Positions 1 to 10,705 of a stretch of DNA of 64,000 nt are shown here, in pieces. This DNA comes from Chlorobium sp. (lineage in GTDB: Bacteria; Bacteroidota; Chlorobiia; Chlorobiales; Chlorobiaceae). The stretch spans positions 62,001-126,000 of the forward strand of contig SZXV01000003.1 in assembly GCA_005862225.1 (NCBI GenBank), in the 5' to 3' direction. Each line of letters begins with the position of its first letter. Position 1 is the first letter of the stretch. A program made the position numbers and the translations under genes. Below the pieces are notes generated by a model, which saw only the letters and a list, made by a program, of their open reading frames with translations, ran no database searches and was not told where the DNA came from.

Positions 1-151
1 AGTCATCAATTTTAATGTTTTGGTTAGCATGTTAATGATTCGATATCTTTGTTCTGTAGAATTGGAAACAATCATACTTTTCAAGGTAATAATTCCTTGA
101 GAAAAAACTATATGTAACTGAAAAACCAGTATTTTTGAAAGGGCGGAAGAT

Positions 152-1303
152 TCAGATAATTCTTTTAAGGAAAAACTGTCCGGGATGTTGTGTTACAGCT
201 TCTTTCATCTCAAGTTCAAAAAGATGCACAAGAAGTGTAGAAACATCCATCATTGATGCGGTGGCCAGTGCATCGATTTGAATCGGTTCAGAGCCCATAT
301 AGTGTAAAACAGCTCTTTCCTGAGGAGTAAGACGGTTCTGTTGAGACTTATTCTGTAATACCGGTAGTCCAGAACGACATTGTAAAAACGGCGCACCAAG
401 TTCACTGATAATATCCTCAACGTTCATGACAGCTTTTGCCTGTCCCTGCTGGATCAGTTTGTTTGTCCCTTTTGATGTTCGTGAAAATATGCTCCCTGGT
501 ACTGCAAACACCTCCCGGTTCTGTTCAAGGGCGGATGCCGCAGTAATCAGTGATCCTCCTTTCAGATCAGATTCTATCACAATGGTTCCTGAACAGATTC
601 CTGATATAATGCGATTTCTTTTCGGAAACTTCCCGGGTGAGAGCGCTGAGCCAAACCACTCTTCTGAAATAATTGCTCCCTGCTCAATGATTTTCGGCCA
701 TATTTTGCCTTTAGGGTCAGTATAGATAGTCTCAACGCCACTTGCCAGTACAGCCACAGTGGTGCCTCCGTGTTCAAGGACAGCAGTATGTGCGGCCATA
801 TCAATCCCATAAGCCAAACCGCTGAAAACAACAATGCCACAGTTTACTATTTCACGGCAAAGCATAGCGGTGGCCTGCTTGCCATATTGTGATGCGTATC
901 TTGTACCCACAACAGCCAGCCCGGGAGCATGAACGTCCGGAAGCGCGCCTCTTACGAACAAACAGGAGGGCGGGTCATAAATCTCCTGTAAAAGAGGTGG
1001 ATACTCAGGGTCAAGAATGGTTATAATTTGTGCATTATAGCGATGAAGTTCAGCAATCTGTTCTTCTGCTGCCTTTTCTGCGGCTTGTCGTGTTGGAGCA
1101 TGGTGAAGAAAATGATGAATTTGTCGAGCAAGAGATTCTCCGATTCCCGGGACGATCATTAATTCATCAACACCAGAATGCAAGATGTCGGTCAGGTTCG
1201 GCAGATGGTTTTTCAGAGCCTTGATTCTTGCGGGTCCAATACCCGGGATAAGAGTCAGTACCAGCAAAAGCATCCTGTTGTCCATTTCAGCGGAAACGGC
1301 CAT
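152..1303 (-). CDS. dprA: DNA processing protein DprA (Smf)
   Basis: DprA binds incoming single-stranded DNA and loads RecA during natural transformation. The 383-residue product shows the full family pattern: N-terminal helix-hairpin-helix/SAM-like residues (IPGIGPARIKAL, VPGIGESLA), a Rossmann-like core with VGTRYASQYG, SGLAYGIDMAAH and FPKRNRIISG, the SLITAASALEQNREVFAVPG stretch, and a C-terminal winged helix. It starts 12 bases after the prenyl synthase gene on the same strand, so it is probably the last gene of the fni operon. ATG at residue 1 or residue 7 could be the start. DprA is kept in many bacteria not known to be competent, so its presence alone does not prove transformability. 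Confidence 0.95.
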   Translation of the reverse strand: MAVSAEMDNRMLLLVLTLIPGIGPARIKALKNHLPNLTDILHSGVDELMIVPGIGESLARQIHHFLHHAPTRQAAEKAAEEQIAELHRYNAQIITILDPEYPPLLQEIYDPPSCLFVRGALPDVHAPGLAVVGTRYASQYGKQATAMLCREIVNCGIVVFSGLAYGIDMAAHTAVLEHGGTTVAVLASGVETIYTDPKGKIWPKIIEQGAIISEEWFGSALSPGKFPKRNRIISGICSGTIVIESDLKGGSLITAASALEQNREVFAVPGSIFSRTSKGTNKLIQQGQAKAVMNVEDIISELGAPFLQCRSGLPVLQNKSQQNRLTPQERAVLHYMGSEPIQIDALATASMMDVSTLLVHLFELEMKEAVTQHPGQFFLKRII

Positions 1304-1315
1304 AAAGCACTGACT

Positions 1316-2329
1316 TCAGAAGTCCCTTTTAAGGAGAATGTTCGCAAACCCCCGCAGGTATTCCCGTCCTTCGGCATGAGGCAGGTCGTTTATTGCCGTG
1401 AGAGCCTCATCAGTATTACGGTTGATCAGTGTGGCGGTTTCTTCAAGAACGCCACAGCGTTCATAGATTTTCTTTACGTCAGGCACCCTGTCTGCGCCGA
1501 TGCCTTTATTGACGATAATGGAGTTCAGAAGTTCATGTTCCGCTCCTGAGGTCAGTTCCAGAGATCGAAGGAGCAGGTAAGTTTTTTTGCCATTGATGAC
1601 ATCACCTCCGACCATTTTACCTGATTTTCCATGATCAGCCATAATATCAAGATAATCATCCTGTATCTGGAATGCCTGCCCGATTTTTTCACCAAAAAGA
1701 ACCAGCTTCTGAAGCTGCTCGTCGGTTGCATTCCCGGCAACAGCTCCAGCTTCAAGTGCCGCAGAAATAAGGCGGCCTGTTTTCTTGGAAATCATGTCAA
1801 GATAGTCAGTTATTGTGGCATCTTTTTTTTCTTCAAGTTCCATATCAAGAGCCTGCCCTTCACAAATGGTGATATTTGCATCGTTCAGAATATGAATCAG
1901 TTCAGAGTGGCGGTTGCTTTTTGCCTGCAAGGCAAGTTCATAGGCATAAGCAATCATCATATCTCCCGACAGGATGGCTGCATTGATATTCCATTGCTTG
2001 TGAACAGTTGGTCTGCCGTGCCGGAGTTCTGCCTGATCCATGATATCGTCGTGGATCAGGGTAAAGTTATGCAGAACCTCAACAGCAAGGGCTACATTGA
2101 GGGCATTTTCTGAAGAGCCGCATACTGCTTCAGAGGCAAGCAGTGAAAGAAAGGGACGAATTCTTTTTCCCTTTCCTTCAAGAATATATCGTGCTGGCGC
2201 ATAAAGAGTGAGCGGGCTTTCTCTGTCAAAACATTTTCCGAGAGCATCATTGATTTTTTTGTGGTAGAGAGAGTACTTTTTTTCAACAAGTTTTTGAGTA
2301 ATAGGCATAGTCATGATGAAATCGGTCAT
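1316..2329 (-). CDS. Short-chain polyprenyl diphosphate synthase (probable GGPP/FPP synthase)
   Basis: This trans-prenyltransferase condenses IPP with allylic diphosphates to feed carotenoids, chlorophyll tails and quinones. The 337 residues carry both Asp-rich motifs: DDIMD at 94-98 and DDYLD at 224-228. The first motif is DDxxD without the two-residue insertion usual in bacterial FPP synthases, and an aromatic Phe sits five residues before it, as in archaeal-type short-chain synthases. That points to a C15-C20 product, with GGPP likely because bacteriochlorophyll and carotenoid synthesis need it. The start ATG overlaps the stop of fni by four bases (ATGA), so the two isoprenoid genes are translationally coupled. 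Product length is inferred, not shown. Confidence 0.93.
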   Translation of the reverse strand: MTDFIMTMPITQKLVEKKYSLYHKKINDALGKCFDRESPLTLYAPARYILEGKGKRIRPFLSLLASEAVCGSSENALNVALAVEVLHNFTLIHDDIMDQAELRHGRPTVHKQWNINAAILSGDMMIAYAYELALQAKSNRHSELIHILNDANITICEGQALDMELEEKKDATITDYLDMISKKTGRLISAALEAGAVAGNATDEQLQKLVLFGEKIGQAFQIQDDYLDIMADHGKSGKMVGGDVINGKKTYLLLRSLELTSGAEHELLNSIIVNKGIGADRVPDVKKIYERCGVLEETATLINRNTDEALTAINDLPHAEGREYLRGFANILLKRDF

Positions 2330-3402
2330 TGTTTGAGAATAAGGTGTTTGTTCCGAAGCCCGCTGATTGTCGAGGCGCCGGTCAGGAACATGACTGCCCT
2401 GAGGTCGTTCAGCCAGGTTTCAAGAGTATGTTCAAGAGTCCCCTCGTGAAGGGCTTGAAGAATTCCTCGCGCCGAAGCTGCAAGCTGGGCGCCAAGTGCC
2501 AGTGATTTTGCGATATCAGTGCCACACCGAATTCCGCCGGAGGAGATGATTTGAACATCCATAAATTCAGGCGACTCTTTTTTCAGTTTCTGGATATCCA
2601 GCAGACATTGCGCGGTAGGAATTCCCCAGTTCAGCAGTTCCTCGAGAGCCGAAGAACTGAACCGTGTTTCATTGCCAAATTTTCTTGTATAACGGACTTC
2701 CTCAACTTTCTGCCAACTGATACCCCCAGCGCCGGCAACATCAATGACGCTCACGCCTGCTTCCATAAGCTGGCGTGCAACGGTCGCCGAAATACCGCAT
2801 CCAACCTCTTTGACAATGACAGGTACCGCAATTCTGTTGATGAGAAGCGCAAGTTGTTCAAGAACATTTCTGAAGTTTGTGTTGCCTTCTGGCTGAAACA
2901 GCTCCTGTGCGGCATTAAGGTGGATTATCAATCCATCAGCCTCCAGCAGCTCAAGCATAATGTTGATGTCACTCTCCGTCAATCCTTTTGCAAGCTCCGG
3001 TGCCCCGATGTTTGCAAAGATCTGGATTGATGGCGCAAATTTTCTTGTCACAGCAAAGCTTTCACGATATATCGGGTTTTCAAGGGCCTGACGCATACTT
3101 CCAACACCAAGTGGAATATTGAACTGTTCCGCAACCATCGCCAGATGCTGATTAAGCATTGCAGCTTCGCTGTATCCTCCCGTCATGGAGGATATCATCA
3201 GAGGCGCTCCGATATTCTTTCCAAGAAATGTTGTGGAGAGGTCAATGTCTGAAAGTGATATTTCAGGCAACGCATTATGCACAAACTCAAATCGTTCAAA
3301 GCCTGTTGTTTTACCATTAAACACAACATCTCCATGCAGGCATATCTCCACATGACTGTGCTTGCGCTCAATTGTTATATTGTCTGTTGCTGTGTCGCTC
3401 AT
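2326..3402 (-). CDS. fni: Type 2 isopentenyl-diphosphate delta-isomerase
   Basis: This FMN- and NADPH-dependent enzyme interconverts IPP and DMAPP. The 358-residue TIM-barrel protein has the type 2 signatures: an N-terminal [65 protein letters not shown], and the phosphate-binding [19 protein letters not shown] near the C-terminus. It is unrelated to the Nudix type 1 enzyme. It is first in a minus-strand run with the prenyl synthase and dprA, so IPP isomerization and chain elongation are made together. The 105-base gap upstream is shared with the divergent permease gene and should hold both promoters. Confidence 0.97.
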   Translation of the reverse strand: MSDTATDNITIERKHSHVEICLHGDVVFNGKTTGFERFEFVHNALPEISLSDIDLSTTFLGKNIGAPLMISSMTGGYSEAAMLNQHLAMVAEQFNIPLGVGSMRQALENPIYRESFAVTRKFAPSIQIFANIGAPELAKGLTESDINIMLELLEADGLIIHLNAAQELFQPEGNTNFRNVLEQLALLINRIAVPVIVKEVGCGISATVARQLMEAGVSVIDVAGAGGISWQKVEEVRYTRKFGNETRFSSSALEELLNWGIPTAQCLLDIQKLKKESPEFMDVQIISSGGIRCGTDIAKSLALGAQLAASARGILQALHEGTLEHTLETWLNDLRAVMFLTGASTISGLRNKHLILKQ

Positions 3403-3507
3403 GCTGGCGGAAAAGGTTCCCTGAAAGATTTGTAATTCTTGCTGTTAGACTGCATAACTTAATAAAAATTCTATAACTTTTCACCTTCCAGTCGAAGAGG
3501 GAACACT

Positions 3508-4776
3508 ATGCTGAAAACATTGTTTGATATAGCCGTGCGTCATCTGTTCGGGCGTCGAAGGCAGACATTGACCACCATTTTTGGTGTTGCTATCAGTACG
3601 ATGGTCCTGATTACCACCAATTCACTGACGCGGGGGTTGCTCGACTCTTTCGTGGAGACCATTGTTAATGTTGCACCACATATAACGGTTAAAGGTGAAA
3701 AAACAGACCCGATGCCTGTGAATCTTCTTGAACGGGAGAGTTCATCCTCCTTTGTAAGTGTGGACAATAATATACAGAAACTGGAGCGGGAAGAGGTTCG
3801 GAACTATCGCCAGATACTTGACGTCTTAAGCACATCTGCGTACAAGAAAAAGGTTCTTGCTGCTTCTCCCTATGTTGAATCACAGGTTATGGTGGTTAAG
3901 GGAAATCGGAACCAGCCACTATTGCTTAAAGGAGTGCTGATAGAGAGGGAGAATGCGATCAGTGGCATTCAGAAAAAAATTGTTCAGGGCGATATTGCCA
4001 TGTTTGAAAAAACTTCCAACGCCCTCCTTGTGGGACGGACGGTTGCAAGGGATATGAATCTCAAACTGAATGACCAGGTTGTTATCATTCCGGCATCAGG
4101 AAGGAGTCGGCAGTGCAAGGTCGCGGGTATTTTTTTTTCCGGCATCAACGCGGTCGACAACAGTGTTCTGGTTTCCCTCAAGTTTGCGCAGATCATTGAG
4201 GAACTGCCAGCCAATAAGGTATCCGGTATTGCTCTGAAGGTGGCCGATCCTTTTGCCAATGCTTCCCTTGCCAAAGAATTGGAACACATTACCGGATACC
4301 GGTGCCTGACGTGGCAGGATGAAAACGCAAGTATTCTCGCCCTTTTTGCCCGGATAGGATATATCGTTTTTTCTCTGGTGGCGTTTGTCGGTGTTGTTTC
4401 GGGGTTCGGAGTGGCCAATATTCTCGTTACGACGGTTTTTGAAAAAAGCCGGGATATTGCCATCATGAAGTCGCTTGGTTTTTCAGCACTGCAGTTGGTG
4501 TTCATGTTTATTCTGGAAGGGTTTATGGTGGGCCTTGCAGGCGCTTTAACCGGTGGTGTTCTGGCCATCGGTTCAATCAATCTTTTTGCAAGCCTCCCCA
4601 TAGAAAGTTCTCAGGGCCCACTGACGAAAACGGGTTTCAGTATGTCCTTCAACCCCATATATTTTGTGCTTATTATTGGTATAACAGTGCTGATCAGTAC
4701 GCTTGCGGCTATTCTGCCCTCAGCGAGAGCGGCCAAACTTGAGCCGGTCAGTGTTCTCAGAGACAGCAGTCTGTAG
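3508..4776 (+). CDS. ABC transporter permease, LolC/LolE-MacB (FtsX) type
   Basis: The 422-residue protein has the MacB/LolE layout: one N-terminal membrane helix (about residues 20-40), a large periplasmic domain, and three C-terminal helices (about 285-310, 335-365 and 385-410) ending in SARAAKLEPVSVLRD, the usual end of FtsX-fold permeases. Such proteins move lipoproteins or extract envelope substrates using energy from a separate ATPase. No LolD/MacB-type ATPase lies beside it: the downstream ABC gene is on the opposite strand and is a complete MsbA-like exporter. A GAGGG sequence precedes the ATG. The gene converges on its neighbour with only two bases between stop codons. The substrate is not predictable. 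Confidence 0.85.
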   Translation: MLKTLFDIAVRHLFGRRRQTLTTIFGVAISTMVLITTNSLTRGLLDSFVETIVNVAPHITVKGEKTDPMPVNLLERESSSSFVSVDNNIQKLEREEVRNYRQILDVLSTSAYKKKVLAASPYVESQVMVVKGNRNQPLLLKGVLIERENAISGIQKKIVQGDIAMFEKTSNALLVGRTVARDMNLKLNDQVVIIPASGRSRQCKVAGIFFSGINAVDNSVLVSLKFAQIIEELPANKVSGIALKVADPFANASLAKELEHITGYRCLTWQDENASILALFARIGYIVFSLVAFVGVVSGFGVANILVTTVFEKSRDIAIMKSLGFSALQLVFMFILEGFMVGLAGALTGGVLAIGSINLFASLPIESSQGPLTKTGFSMSFNPIYFVLIIGITVLISTLAAILPSARAAKLEPVSVLRDSSL

Positions 4777-4778
4777 TG

Positions 4779-6602
4779 TCACATCTCATGCAGCAAGGTT
4801 TGTTCCGGATGCTGTAACAGGTAAAGCTTGTAATAAAGCCCTCTTTTTGCAAGAAGCTCCTGATGGTTTCCGGTCTCTCTGATCACTCCTTTGTGCAAAA
4901 CAATAATCCTGTCGGCTTTCTGCACTGTTGAAAGTCTGTGGGCAATAATGATAGAGGTGCGTTCACTCATGAGTCGGGCAGTTGCCGCATCAATAAGTGA
5001 CTCAGTTTCAGTATCAACCGAACTGGTGGCTTCATCCAAAACAAGAATTTCAGGATTGTAGAGGAGTGCACGAACGAAAGCAATTAACTGTTTTTGACCG
5101 GATGAGAGTCCGGTGCCGTTTTCAAGAACCCTGTATTCATAACCACCCGGAAGTTGCTGAATAAACCGGTCAGCTCCCACAACCCTTGCCGCTTCAAGCA
5201 CCTCTTCTTCTGTCACATCCGGATTCCCGAATGCAAGGTTCTCTTTTATGCTGCCGGAAAAGAGGAAAACATCCTGCATTACAACACCCACAAGCTTTCT
5301 GACCGAAAGTTCAGCTATCTCCTGCAACGGGATACCATCAATGGTCACCGAGCCTTTTGAAAAGGGGTAGAGTCTTGAGAGAATATTGATCAGAGTCGTC
5401 TTTCCACTGCCTGTGGCGCCGACAATGGCAATCTTCTCTCCATGCCTTATGGTCATTGAGATATCTTTCAGTACCCAGTTGTCACTCTCATAAGCAAACC
5501 AGACATTGCTGAACTCAATGCAATCTTTGAACGACTCAAGATTGTTCAGTTTGGACTGATCTTCTATTCCCTCCTTTTCGTCAAGGAGGCGGATAATGCG
5601 GTCCGAGCTTGCAATAGCAGTCTGAATAACATTGAATCGGTCAGAAAGATGCTGAAGCGGACGGAAAAACAGCCAGATATACTGAACAAAAGATACGACG
5701 ACACCGATAGAAAGATCAGCCTTGAGGAGTCGTACACCACTGTACCATATCACAAGACCGGCAGCAGCCGAGCTCAGCACTTCAATCAGCGGGTAGTAGA
5801 TCGAGAAATAAAAGACGGTACGGATATTGGCATCACGGTGATCGGCATTGATCGCCGCATATTTAACCGCTTCGCGCTCTTCACGATTAAAAAGCTGCAC
5901 AATAGTCATGCCGGTGAGATGCTCCTGAAAAAAGGTGTTCAGTCTTGCGATATGGGTGAGCACATCCTGAAACGCCACTCTGACCCTGTTTTTGAAGGCG
6001 ATTGTTGCATAAATCATCAGGGGAAGAATGGCAAGCACAATAAGGGTCAGTTGCCAGTCAATCCAGGCCATCAACACAACAATGAAAAGGAGCTGCAACA
6101 GATCTCCCATAATAGTAATGATTCCGCTGGAGAGCATCTCGTTCAGCGACTCGACGTCATTGGTTGTCCGGGTAATCAGTCTTCCGATCGGATTGCGATC
6201 AAAAAAACGCGCAGGCAGTTTTTGCAGATGGGTAAAAATATCCATCCGGATATCAAGAACCGCCTTTTGTCCTATAATCTGTGTCAGCCAGGTCGTGATA
6301 TATTGCTTTATACCGTCAAGCACAATAGCAGCAGCAAGAAAAATACTGACGACAGTCAAGCCTTTGAGATCACCTCGGGCGATATAGTCGTCGATTGCAA
6401 TTTTAGTCAGATAAGGTCGCAGGGGGCCGAGAAAAGAGCCTGCGATGGTGATTGCAACGGCGATTGCTACAAGCTTGTTGTATGGCTTTATGTAAGTGAA
6501 AAGACGGGAAACAATGTAGCGGTCAACCGAACTTTTTCTCTCTTTTTGTAACGTATCGTCCTGCTGTGGCCGGAAACTTTTTTTTGTCGAGTTGTTACTC
6601 AT
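4779..6602 (-). CDS. ABC exporter, fused membrane domain and ATPase (MsbA-like)
   Basis: The 607-residue half-transporter has about 35 cytoplasmic residues, six membrane helices (about 40-330) with the type I exporter sequence RPYLTKIAIDDYI, and a C-terminal nucleotide-binding domain. That domain has Walker A GATGSGKTT (about 395), signature LSSGQKQL (about 500), Walker B ILVLDEATSSVD (about 522) and the switch histidine in IIAHRLSTV. All catalytic elements are intact, so a homodimer could work. It may flip lipid A or another lipid, or export drugs; the sequence does not decide. It ends two bases from the convergent permease and starts three bases before the stop of the upstream mutase gene, suggesting co-transcription with it. 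Confidence 0.93.
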   Translation of the reverse strand: MSNNSTKKSFRPQQDDTLQKERKSSVDRYIVSRLFTYIKPYNKLVAIAVAITIAGSFLGPLRPYLTKIAIDDYIARGDLKGLTVVSIFLAAAIVLDGIKQYITTWLTQIIGQKAVLDIRMDIFTHLQKLPARFFDRNPIGRLITRTTNDVESLNEMLSSGIITIMGDLLQLLFIVVLMAWIDWQLTLIVLAILPLMIYATIAFKNRVRVAFQDVLTHIARLNTFFQEHLTGMTIVQLFNREEREAVKYAAINADHRDANIRTVFYFSIYYPLIEVLSSAAAGLVIWYSGVRLLKADLSIGVVVSFVQYIWLFFRPLQHLSDRFNVIQTAIASSDRIIRLLDEKEGIEDQSKLNNLESFKDCIEFSNVWFAYESDNWVLKDISMTIRHGEKIAIVGATGSGKTTLINILSRLYPFSKGSVTIDGIPLQEIAELSVRKLVGVVMQDVFLFSGSIKENLAFGNPDVTEEEVLEAARVVGADRFIQQLPGGYEYRVLENGTGLSSGQKQLIAFVRALLYNPEILVLDEATSSVDTETESLIDAATARLMSERTSIIIAHRLSTVQKADRIIVLHKGVIRETGNHQELLAKRGLYYKLYLLQHPEQTLLHEM

Positions 6603-6605
6603 GGG

Positions 6606-8009
6606 TCAATTTCCGAGAACTCTTTTCTCGATCTCATGTTTCAGTTCGTTGGCCAGCGCCTCAGCCCTGTCTCTTGTCGGCGCCTCGGTATAGATTCTCA
6701 CCACAGGTTCTGTGTTTGATGGTCGCAAGTGAACCCAACTGTCAACAAAATCAAGCTTAAGACCGTCAAGCATGCTGGCATCAGCGTTTTCGTACTGGCG
6801 GGCGATATCAGTAAATATTTTTTGCAGTGATGCATGACTTGCATTGCCAAGGACTATTTTTTGCTTTGACATAAAATAATCCGGAAACTGACGTCGGAAC
6901 TGCGACAGCAATCCACCATTGTTTGCTGAACGCCAGAGGGCAAATGCCTGCACAATAAGGGCAATGCCGACTAATGCGTCACGTCCATAGTGCAGTTCAG
7001 GTAAAATGACTCCACCATTTCCTTCACCACCGATAACGGCATGTTGTGCTTTCATCATCTCACTGACGTTAACTTCTCCAACTTTTGCACTGTAACACGC
7101 CACCCCGTATCGATTGGCAATATCCCGCAGTGCCCGGCTGCTTGAAAGATTGTTTGCCACGGCTCCGGGGTTGTGCTTCAGGTAAAAATCAGCACAGGCA
7201 ACCAGGGTATACTCTTCACCGAAGAGCGTGCCATCTTCACAGAGAAGTGCCAGCCGGTCAACATCAGGATCAACGATAATGGCAAAATCGCATTCACTCG
7301 CCCTGAGCGCGGCTATGGTGTCGGATAAATTTTCTTCAATTGGCTCAGGATTTCGGGGAAAAAGGCCAGTGCCGTCACAGGCAAACCGGACAATGCTTTC
7401 AATGCCGAGTCTTTCACAGAGTTTCGGAATAATCGCAGAGCCCGCTCCCTCGACACAGTCCACAAGAACTTTGAAATGTTCCCCTGTAATTGCGGCAGGA
7501 TTAATACAAGATAGCTGAAGTACCTTTTCAATATGATAGTCGTCATAGTCGCTTTTATGACTCATAGAGCCGAGGCCGTCCCAGCGCGCAGTGACAAACT
7601 CCTCTTTTTCCGCAATATCAAGAAGTTCAGCTACCTCCTCAGCGCTTAAAAACTCACCCAGATGGTTGAGCATTTTCAGTGCATTCCATTCGACAGGGTT
7701 GTGGGAAGCTGTAATAATAAGGCCGCCGTCGGCATGTTCTTTTGTTACGGCCATTTCTACCGTTGGAGTGGTGGCCATTCCGAGATCAATAACATCGCAC
7801 CCGCACAGGAGCAGCGTATTGCTCACCAGATCACTGACAGTCTTTCCGGTTGGTCTGGTATCCCTGCCAATAACAATTCTGGCTTTTTTTTTATGACTCC
7901 TCCGAAGAGTCCAGGCAGCAAAAGCGGTTGCAAAAGCAGTGAGATTTTTTGGAGTAAGGCTTTCGCCAACGACTCCTCTTATCCCGGAAACGCTGATCAT
8001 CAGGCTCAT
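6606..8009 (-). CDS. glmM: Phosphohexomutase, probable phosphoglucosamine/phosphomannomutase
   Basis: This alpha-D-phosphohexomutase interconverts hexose 6- and 1-phosphates. The motifs are complete: phosphoserine loop [13 protein letters not shown], metal loop DPDVDRLAL, sugar loop GGEGNGGVI and phosphate-binding [12 protein letters not shown]. The GEGNGG loop differs from the GEESGG of glucose-specific enzymes and resembles archaeal GlmM-type mutases, so glucosamine phosphate (for UDP-GlcNAc) is the favoured substrate, with mannose phosphate possible. An upstream in-frame ATG at 8090 would add 27 hydrophobic residues. I start at 8009 because the family begins with MISVSGIRG-like sequence close to the N-terminus. 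Neither start has a clear Shine-Dalgarno sequence. A second, different mutase lies at 26265. Confidence 0.85.
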   Translation of the reverse strand: MSLMISVSGIRGVVGESLTPKNLTAFATAFAAWTLRRSHKKKARIVIGRDTRPTGKTVSDLVSNTLLLCGCDVIDLGMATTPTVEMAVTKEHADGGLIITASHNPVEWNALKMLNHLGEFLSAEEVAELLDIAEKEEFVTARWDGLGSMSHKSDYDDYHIEKVLQLSCINPAAITGEHFKVLVDCVEGAGSAIIPKLCERLGIESIVRFACDGTGLFPRNPEPIEENLSDTIAALRASECDFAIIVDPDVDRLALLCEDGTLFGEEYTLVACADFYLKHNPGAVANNLSSSRALRDIANRYGVACYSAKVGEVNVSEMMKAQHAVIGGEGNGGVILPELHYGRDALVGIALIVQAFALWRSANNGGLLSQFRRQFPDYFMSKQKIVLGNASHASLQKIFTDIARQYENADASMLDGLKLDFVDSWVHLRPSNTEPVVRIYTEAPTRDRAEALANELKHEIEKRVLGN

Positions 8010-8243
8010 AAACGCAAGGTTATCTTGGTGAAGATTTTGCCCAATATAAGAAAAAAGAGGTATGAAGAGCATTGTGGAGATGTCAGACAAACCGTTTCAG
8101 GGGTGAGAAATAAGGGCGTATATGATGCGAAGATAGAGGACTCTCTCATGCTCTTTATTTTTCTTGTTTGCCTTTTGATTTGTTTCTTTTATATTACATG
8201 CCTTTTGTTATTCAACACTATTATATTCTAACAGTAAGCGTAT

Positions 8244-8525
8244 ATGCCTTTACACAAATCGGCTGAAAAAAGACTGCGGCAGTCAGAAAGAAGAAATGCC
8301 AGGAACAGAGCGAGGAAAAAAGAGCTGAAAGTTCTTGTAAAAACCATGCAAAAACTGATTGATACCAGTGCAGACAAAGCGGTCGTTGAAGTCGCCTACC
8401 GCTCGGCTGTGCAGAAGCTTGACCGCCTTGGGGTAAAGAATTATATACACGCCAATAAAGCTTCTCGAAAAAAGTCTCAGTTGACGCGTCTTTTGAACAG
8501 TTATGTGAAGGCTGACAAAGAGTAG
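8244..8525 (+). CDS. rpsT: 30S ribosomal protein S20
   Basis: S20 binds 16S rRNA early in small-subunit assembly. The 93-residue basic helical protein begins [20 protein letters not shown] and contains [15 protein letters not shown], both typical of S20. Length matches the family. It opens a plus-strand run and is preceded by about 230 AT-rich bases shared with the divergent mutase gene. ruvA follows after 86 bases. Confidence 0.98.
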   Translation: MPLHKSAEKRLRQSERRNARNRARKKELKVLVKTMQKLIDTSADKAVVEVAYRSAVQKLDRLGVKNYIHANKASRKKSQLTRLLNSYVKADKE

Positions 8526-8611
8526 CAATAGACTGGCCATGCCAGAAGTTTTCTTCATTGTCTGAACCGGACTGGATGACGTTATCAGTCCGGGATTCAA
8601 TATAATCTCTC

Positions 8612-9214
8612 ATGTTTGCATATTTTCGTGGTAAACTGGTGTCAGTTTTGCCTGAAGAAGCGATTGTCGAAGTTTCTGGTATTGCATATCGGCTTCTGAT
8701 TTCTGCAACGACCAGCCGTCACTTGCCTGAACCCGGAAATGAAGTGCTTCTTTTTTCACATCTTTATGTCAGGGAAGATGCCCTGCAACTTTACGGGTTT
8801 TCATGCGAAGAGGAGCGCCAACTGTTTCGGTTGCTTTTGCTGACTTCTGGTGTCGGTCCAAAGCTTGCGCTTGCTGTTCTTTCCGGGTTGCAGGTACAGG
8901 ATGTTCATGATGCTATTCTGGCCAATTCCCCTGAAAGACTTTATGGTATCTCCGGAGTTGGCAAGAAAACCGCCGCAAGGATTATCCTTGAGTTGCGGGA
9001 TAAAATTCTGAAACTGACTCCATCCGGGGGCATGGCCTCCACCGCTTCAATTCAAACGGCCAGGTTGCGTGAAGATGCCATCAATGCTCTTGTAACGCTT
9101 GGGTTTTCAAGGATCACCGTCCAAAAAGCCGTTGTCAGCATTCTTGAAAAAAATGCCGGGCTTACTGTCGAAGAGGTGGTTAAATCAGCGCTTGTTTCTA
9201 TTCATAACAATTAG
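8612..9214 (+). CDS. ruvA: Holliday junction branch migration protein RuvA
   Basis: RuvA binds four-way junctions and loads the RuvB motor. The 200-residue product has the N-terminal OB domain ([20 protein letters not shown]), the two helix-hairpin-helix elements [14 protein letters not shown] and [20 protein letters not shown], a flexible linker (about 140-150), and the C-terminal RuvB-contacting domain [15 protein letters not shown]. Length is normal. ruvB is not in this window. folC starts nine bases after the stop, so the two are probably co-transcribed. Confidence 0.97.
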   Translation: MFAYFRGKLVSVLPEEAIVEVSGIAYRLLISATTSRHLPEPGNEVLLFSHLYVREDALQLYGFSCEEERQLFRLLLLTSGVGPKLALAVLSGLQVQDVHDAILANSPERLYGISGVGKKTAARIILELRDKILKLTPSGGMASTASIQTARLREDAINALVTLGFSRITVQKAVVSILEKNAGLTVEEVVKSALVSIHNN

Positions 9215-9223
9215 CAGCTCACG

Positions 9224-10492
9224 GTGACCTACCAGGACGCTCTCGATTTTCTGTATCCTCTCCATCGGTTTGGAATCAAACCCGGACTTGATCGTGTCCG
9301 CTCACTGCTCAATTTCCTTGGTTCCCCTCATAAGCGACTGGGGCTGATTGTTCATATTGCGGGCACCAACGGGAAGGGGACGGTTGCGGCGGCCCTGGCC
9401 TCGATTTTTCAGGCAAGCGGCAGAAAAACAGCACTCTACACATCTCCTCATCTTGTTGATTTTACTGAAAGGATTCGAATCAATGGGGCGCAGATTCCGC
9501 GTGAATGCGTAGCTCAATATTGTGCTTTGTTCAAAGACGCTGTTGTTGAGAACCATTCCACTTTTTTTGAGGCGACGACGGCCATGGCGTTTGCCTGGTT
9601 TGCCGCTGAAGAAGTTGAAGTTTCCATTATAGAAACAGGGATGGGTGGCCGGCTTGATGCAACCAATGTCGTTGATGCTGATTACGTTGTCATCCCAAGT
9701 ATTGGTCTGGATCATACGGCGTGGCTTGGTGAAACTCTTGAGGATATTGCGACTGAAAAAGCGGCGATTATAAAAAAAGGGAGCATGGTATTTACTGCCG
9801 TCAGTCAACCTGAGGCATTTAGGCCAATCCAGAACATGGCGGAGTCGTGCAGGGCTTCACTTTTTGTTGCAGCAAGAGATGCGGTCAGCCGGGTTATTTC
9901 TTCTGAGCCGGGCATTCTTGAGCTTGAAGTCAGGACGGTATCCAATCACTATCCCATGCTGAAAGTGCCTCTGACAGGCTCTTTTCATGCCTCCAATGTT
10001 GCTCTTGCAGTCATGCTTGCTGAACATGCGGGAATTGCAGCGGAGCATATTTATTTGGGACTTGAAAGGTTATTGCAGACAGGCTACAGAGCCAGACTTG
10101 AGCGGATTGGCAACTCTCCGATGGTACTTCTCGACGTATCGCACAATGTTGATGGTATGCGGGCAACGGTCAATACGCTGTGTTCATTCCGGCAGGCATT
10201 TCGACGGGTGCATGTTGTGCTGGGACTCGCTTCAGACAAAGATGCGCAAGCAATTATTCGCGAGCTTCTTCGTCTTGACTGTACGTTTGTTCTGGTTAAT
10301 ATTCCATCCGAACGAAGTGTTCCGGCGGAAGCACTTTGTTCTTTATGCCACCAGATGGGAGCTGAGGCAACGATCAGCAGTCATGGGCGGGAAGGGCTTG
10401 GTTTCCTGCTTGAAAAAGCGGGAAATGATGATCTGATTCTGGTGACAGGCTCTTTTTATCTGGCAGGTGATATTATTACAGCATGTATATAA
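9224..10492 (+). CDS. folC: Folylpolyglutamate synthase / dihydrofolate synthase
   Basis: FolC adds glutamate to dihydropteroate and/or folates, using ATP. The 422-residue Mur-ligase-fold protein has the P-loop IAGTNGKGTVAAAL, an omega-loop-like TSPHLVDFTERIRI, IIETGMGGRLDATNV, and IGLDHTAWLGETLEDIATEK, followed by a C-terminal ligase domain (LLDVSHNVDGMRA). The start is GTG at 9224, nine bases after ruvA; no better-placed ATG fits the family N-terminus. Whether it has one or both activities cannot be told from sequence. Confidence 0.95.
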   Translation: MTYQDALDFLYPLHRFGIKPGLDRVRSLLNFLGSPHKRLGLIVHIAGTNGKGTVAAALASIFQASGRKTALYTSPHLVDFTERIRINGAQIPRECVAQYCALFKDAVVENHSTFFEATTAMAFAWFAAEEVEVSIIETGMGGRLDATNVVDADYVVIPSIGLDHTAWLGETLEDIATEKAAIIKKGSMVFTAVSQPEAFRPIQNMAESCRASLFVAARDAVSRVISSEPGILELEVRTVSNHYPMLKVPLTGSFHASNVALAVMLAEHAGIAAEHIYLGLERLLQTGYRARLERIGNSPMVLLDVSHNVDGMRATVNTLCSFRQAFRRVHVVLGLASDKDAQAIIRELLRLDCTFVLVNIPSERSVPAEALCSLCHQMGAEATISSHGREGLGFLLEKAGNDDLILVTGSFYLAGDIITACI

Positions 10493-10601
10493 TAAAGCAA
10501 TCGCGGGAAATGCGTGTTTTTATGGATATTTTTTTATATTTGATGCAAGTTACTGAGATTCATTCATGTACTTAGAAGAAATTCCTTTCCATAATTCCTT
10601 G

Positions 10602-10629
10602 TTGTGATTATCCCGTTTTCAATTATAGA
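10602..10629 (+). promoter_or_regulatory. Candidate sigma-70 promoter for rho
   Basis: TTGTGA (10602-10607) and TATAGA (10624-10629) are 16 bases apart in the 314-base gap before rho. This would give a leader of about 170 bases carrying the two stems described separately. Seen by eye only; many AT-rich gaps offer similar matches. Confidence 0.35.
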
Positions 10630-10705
10630 TATTCTTCCCCTGTCATATTCTTTTTCCTGCTTTCATGTTACATGACAGAGCGTTAAAGGTAATTTCCGTT
10701 ATTGA

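Noticed and set aside
5649-6551. 300-codon plus-strand frame opposite the MsbA-like exporter
   Set aside because: Shadow frame of the membrane domain; low-complexity composition and no family.
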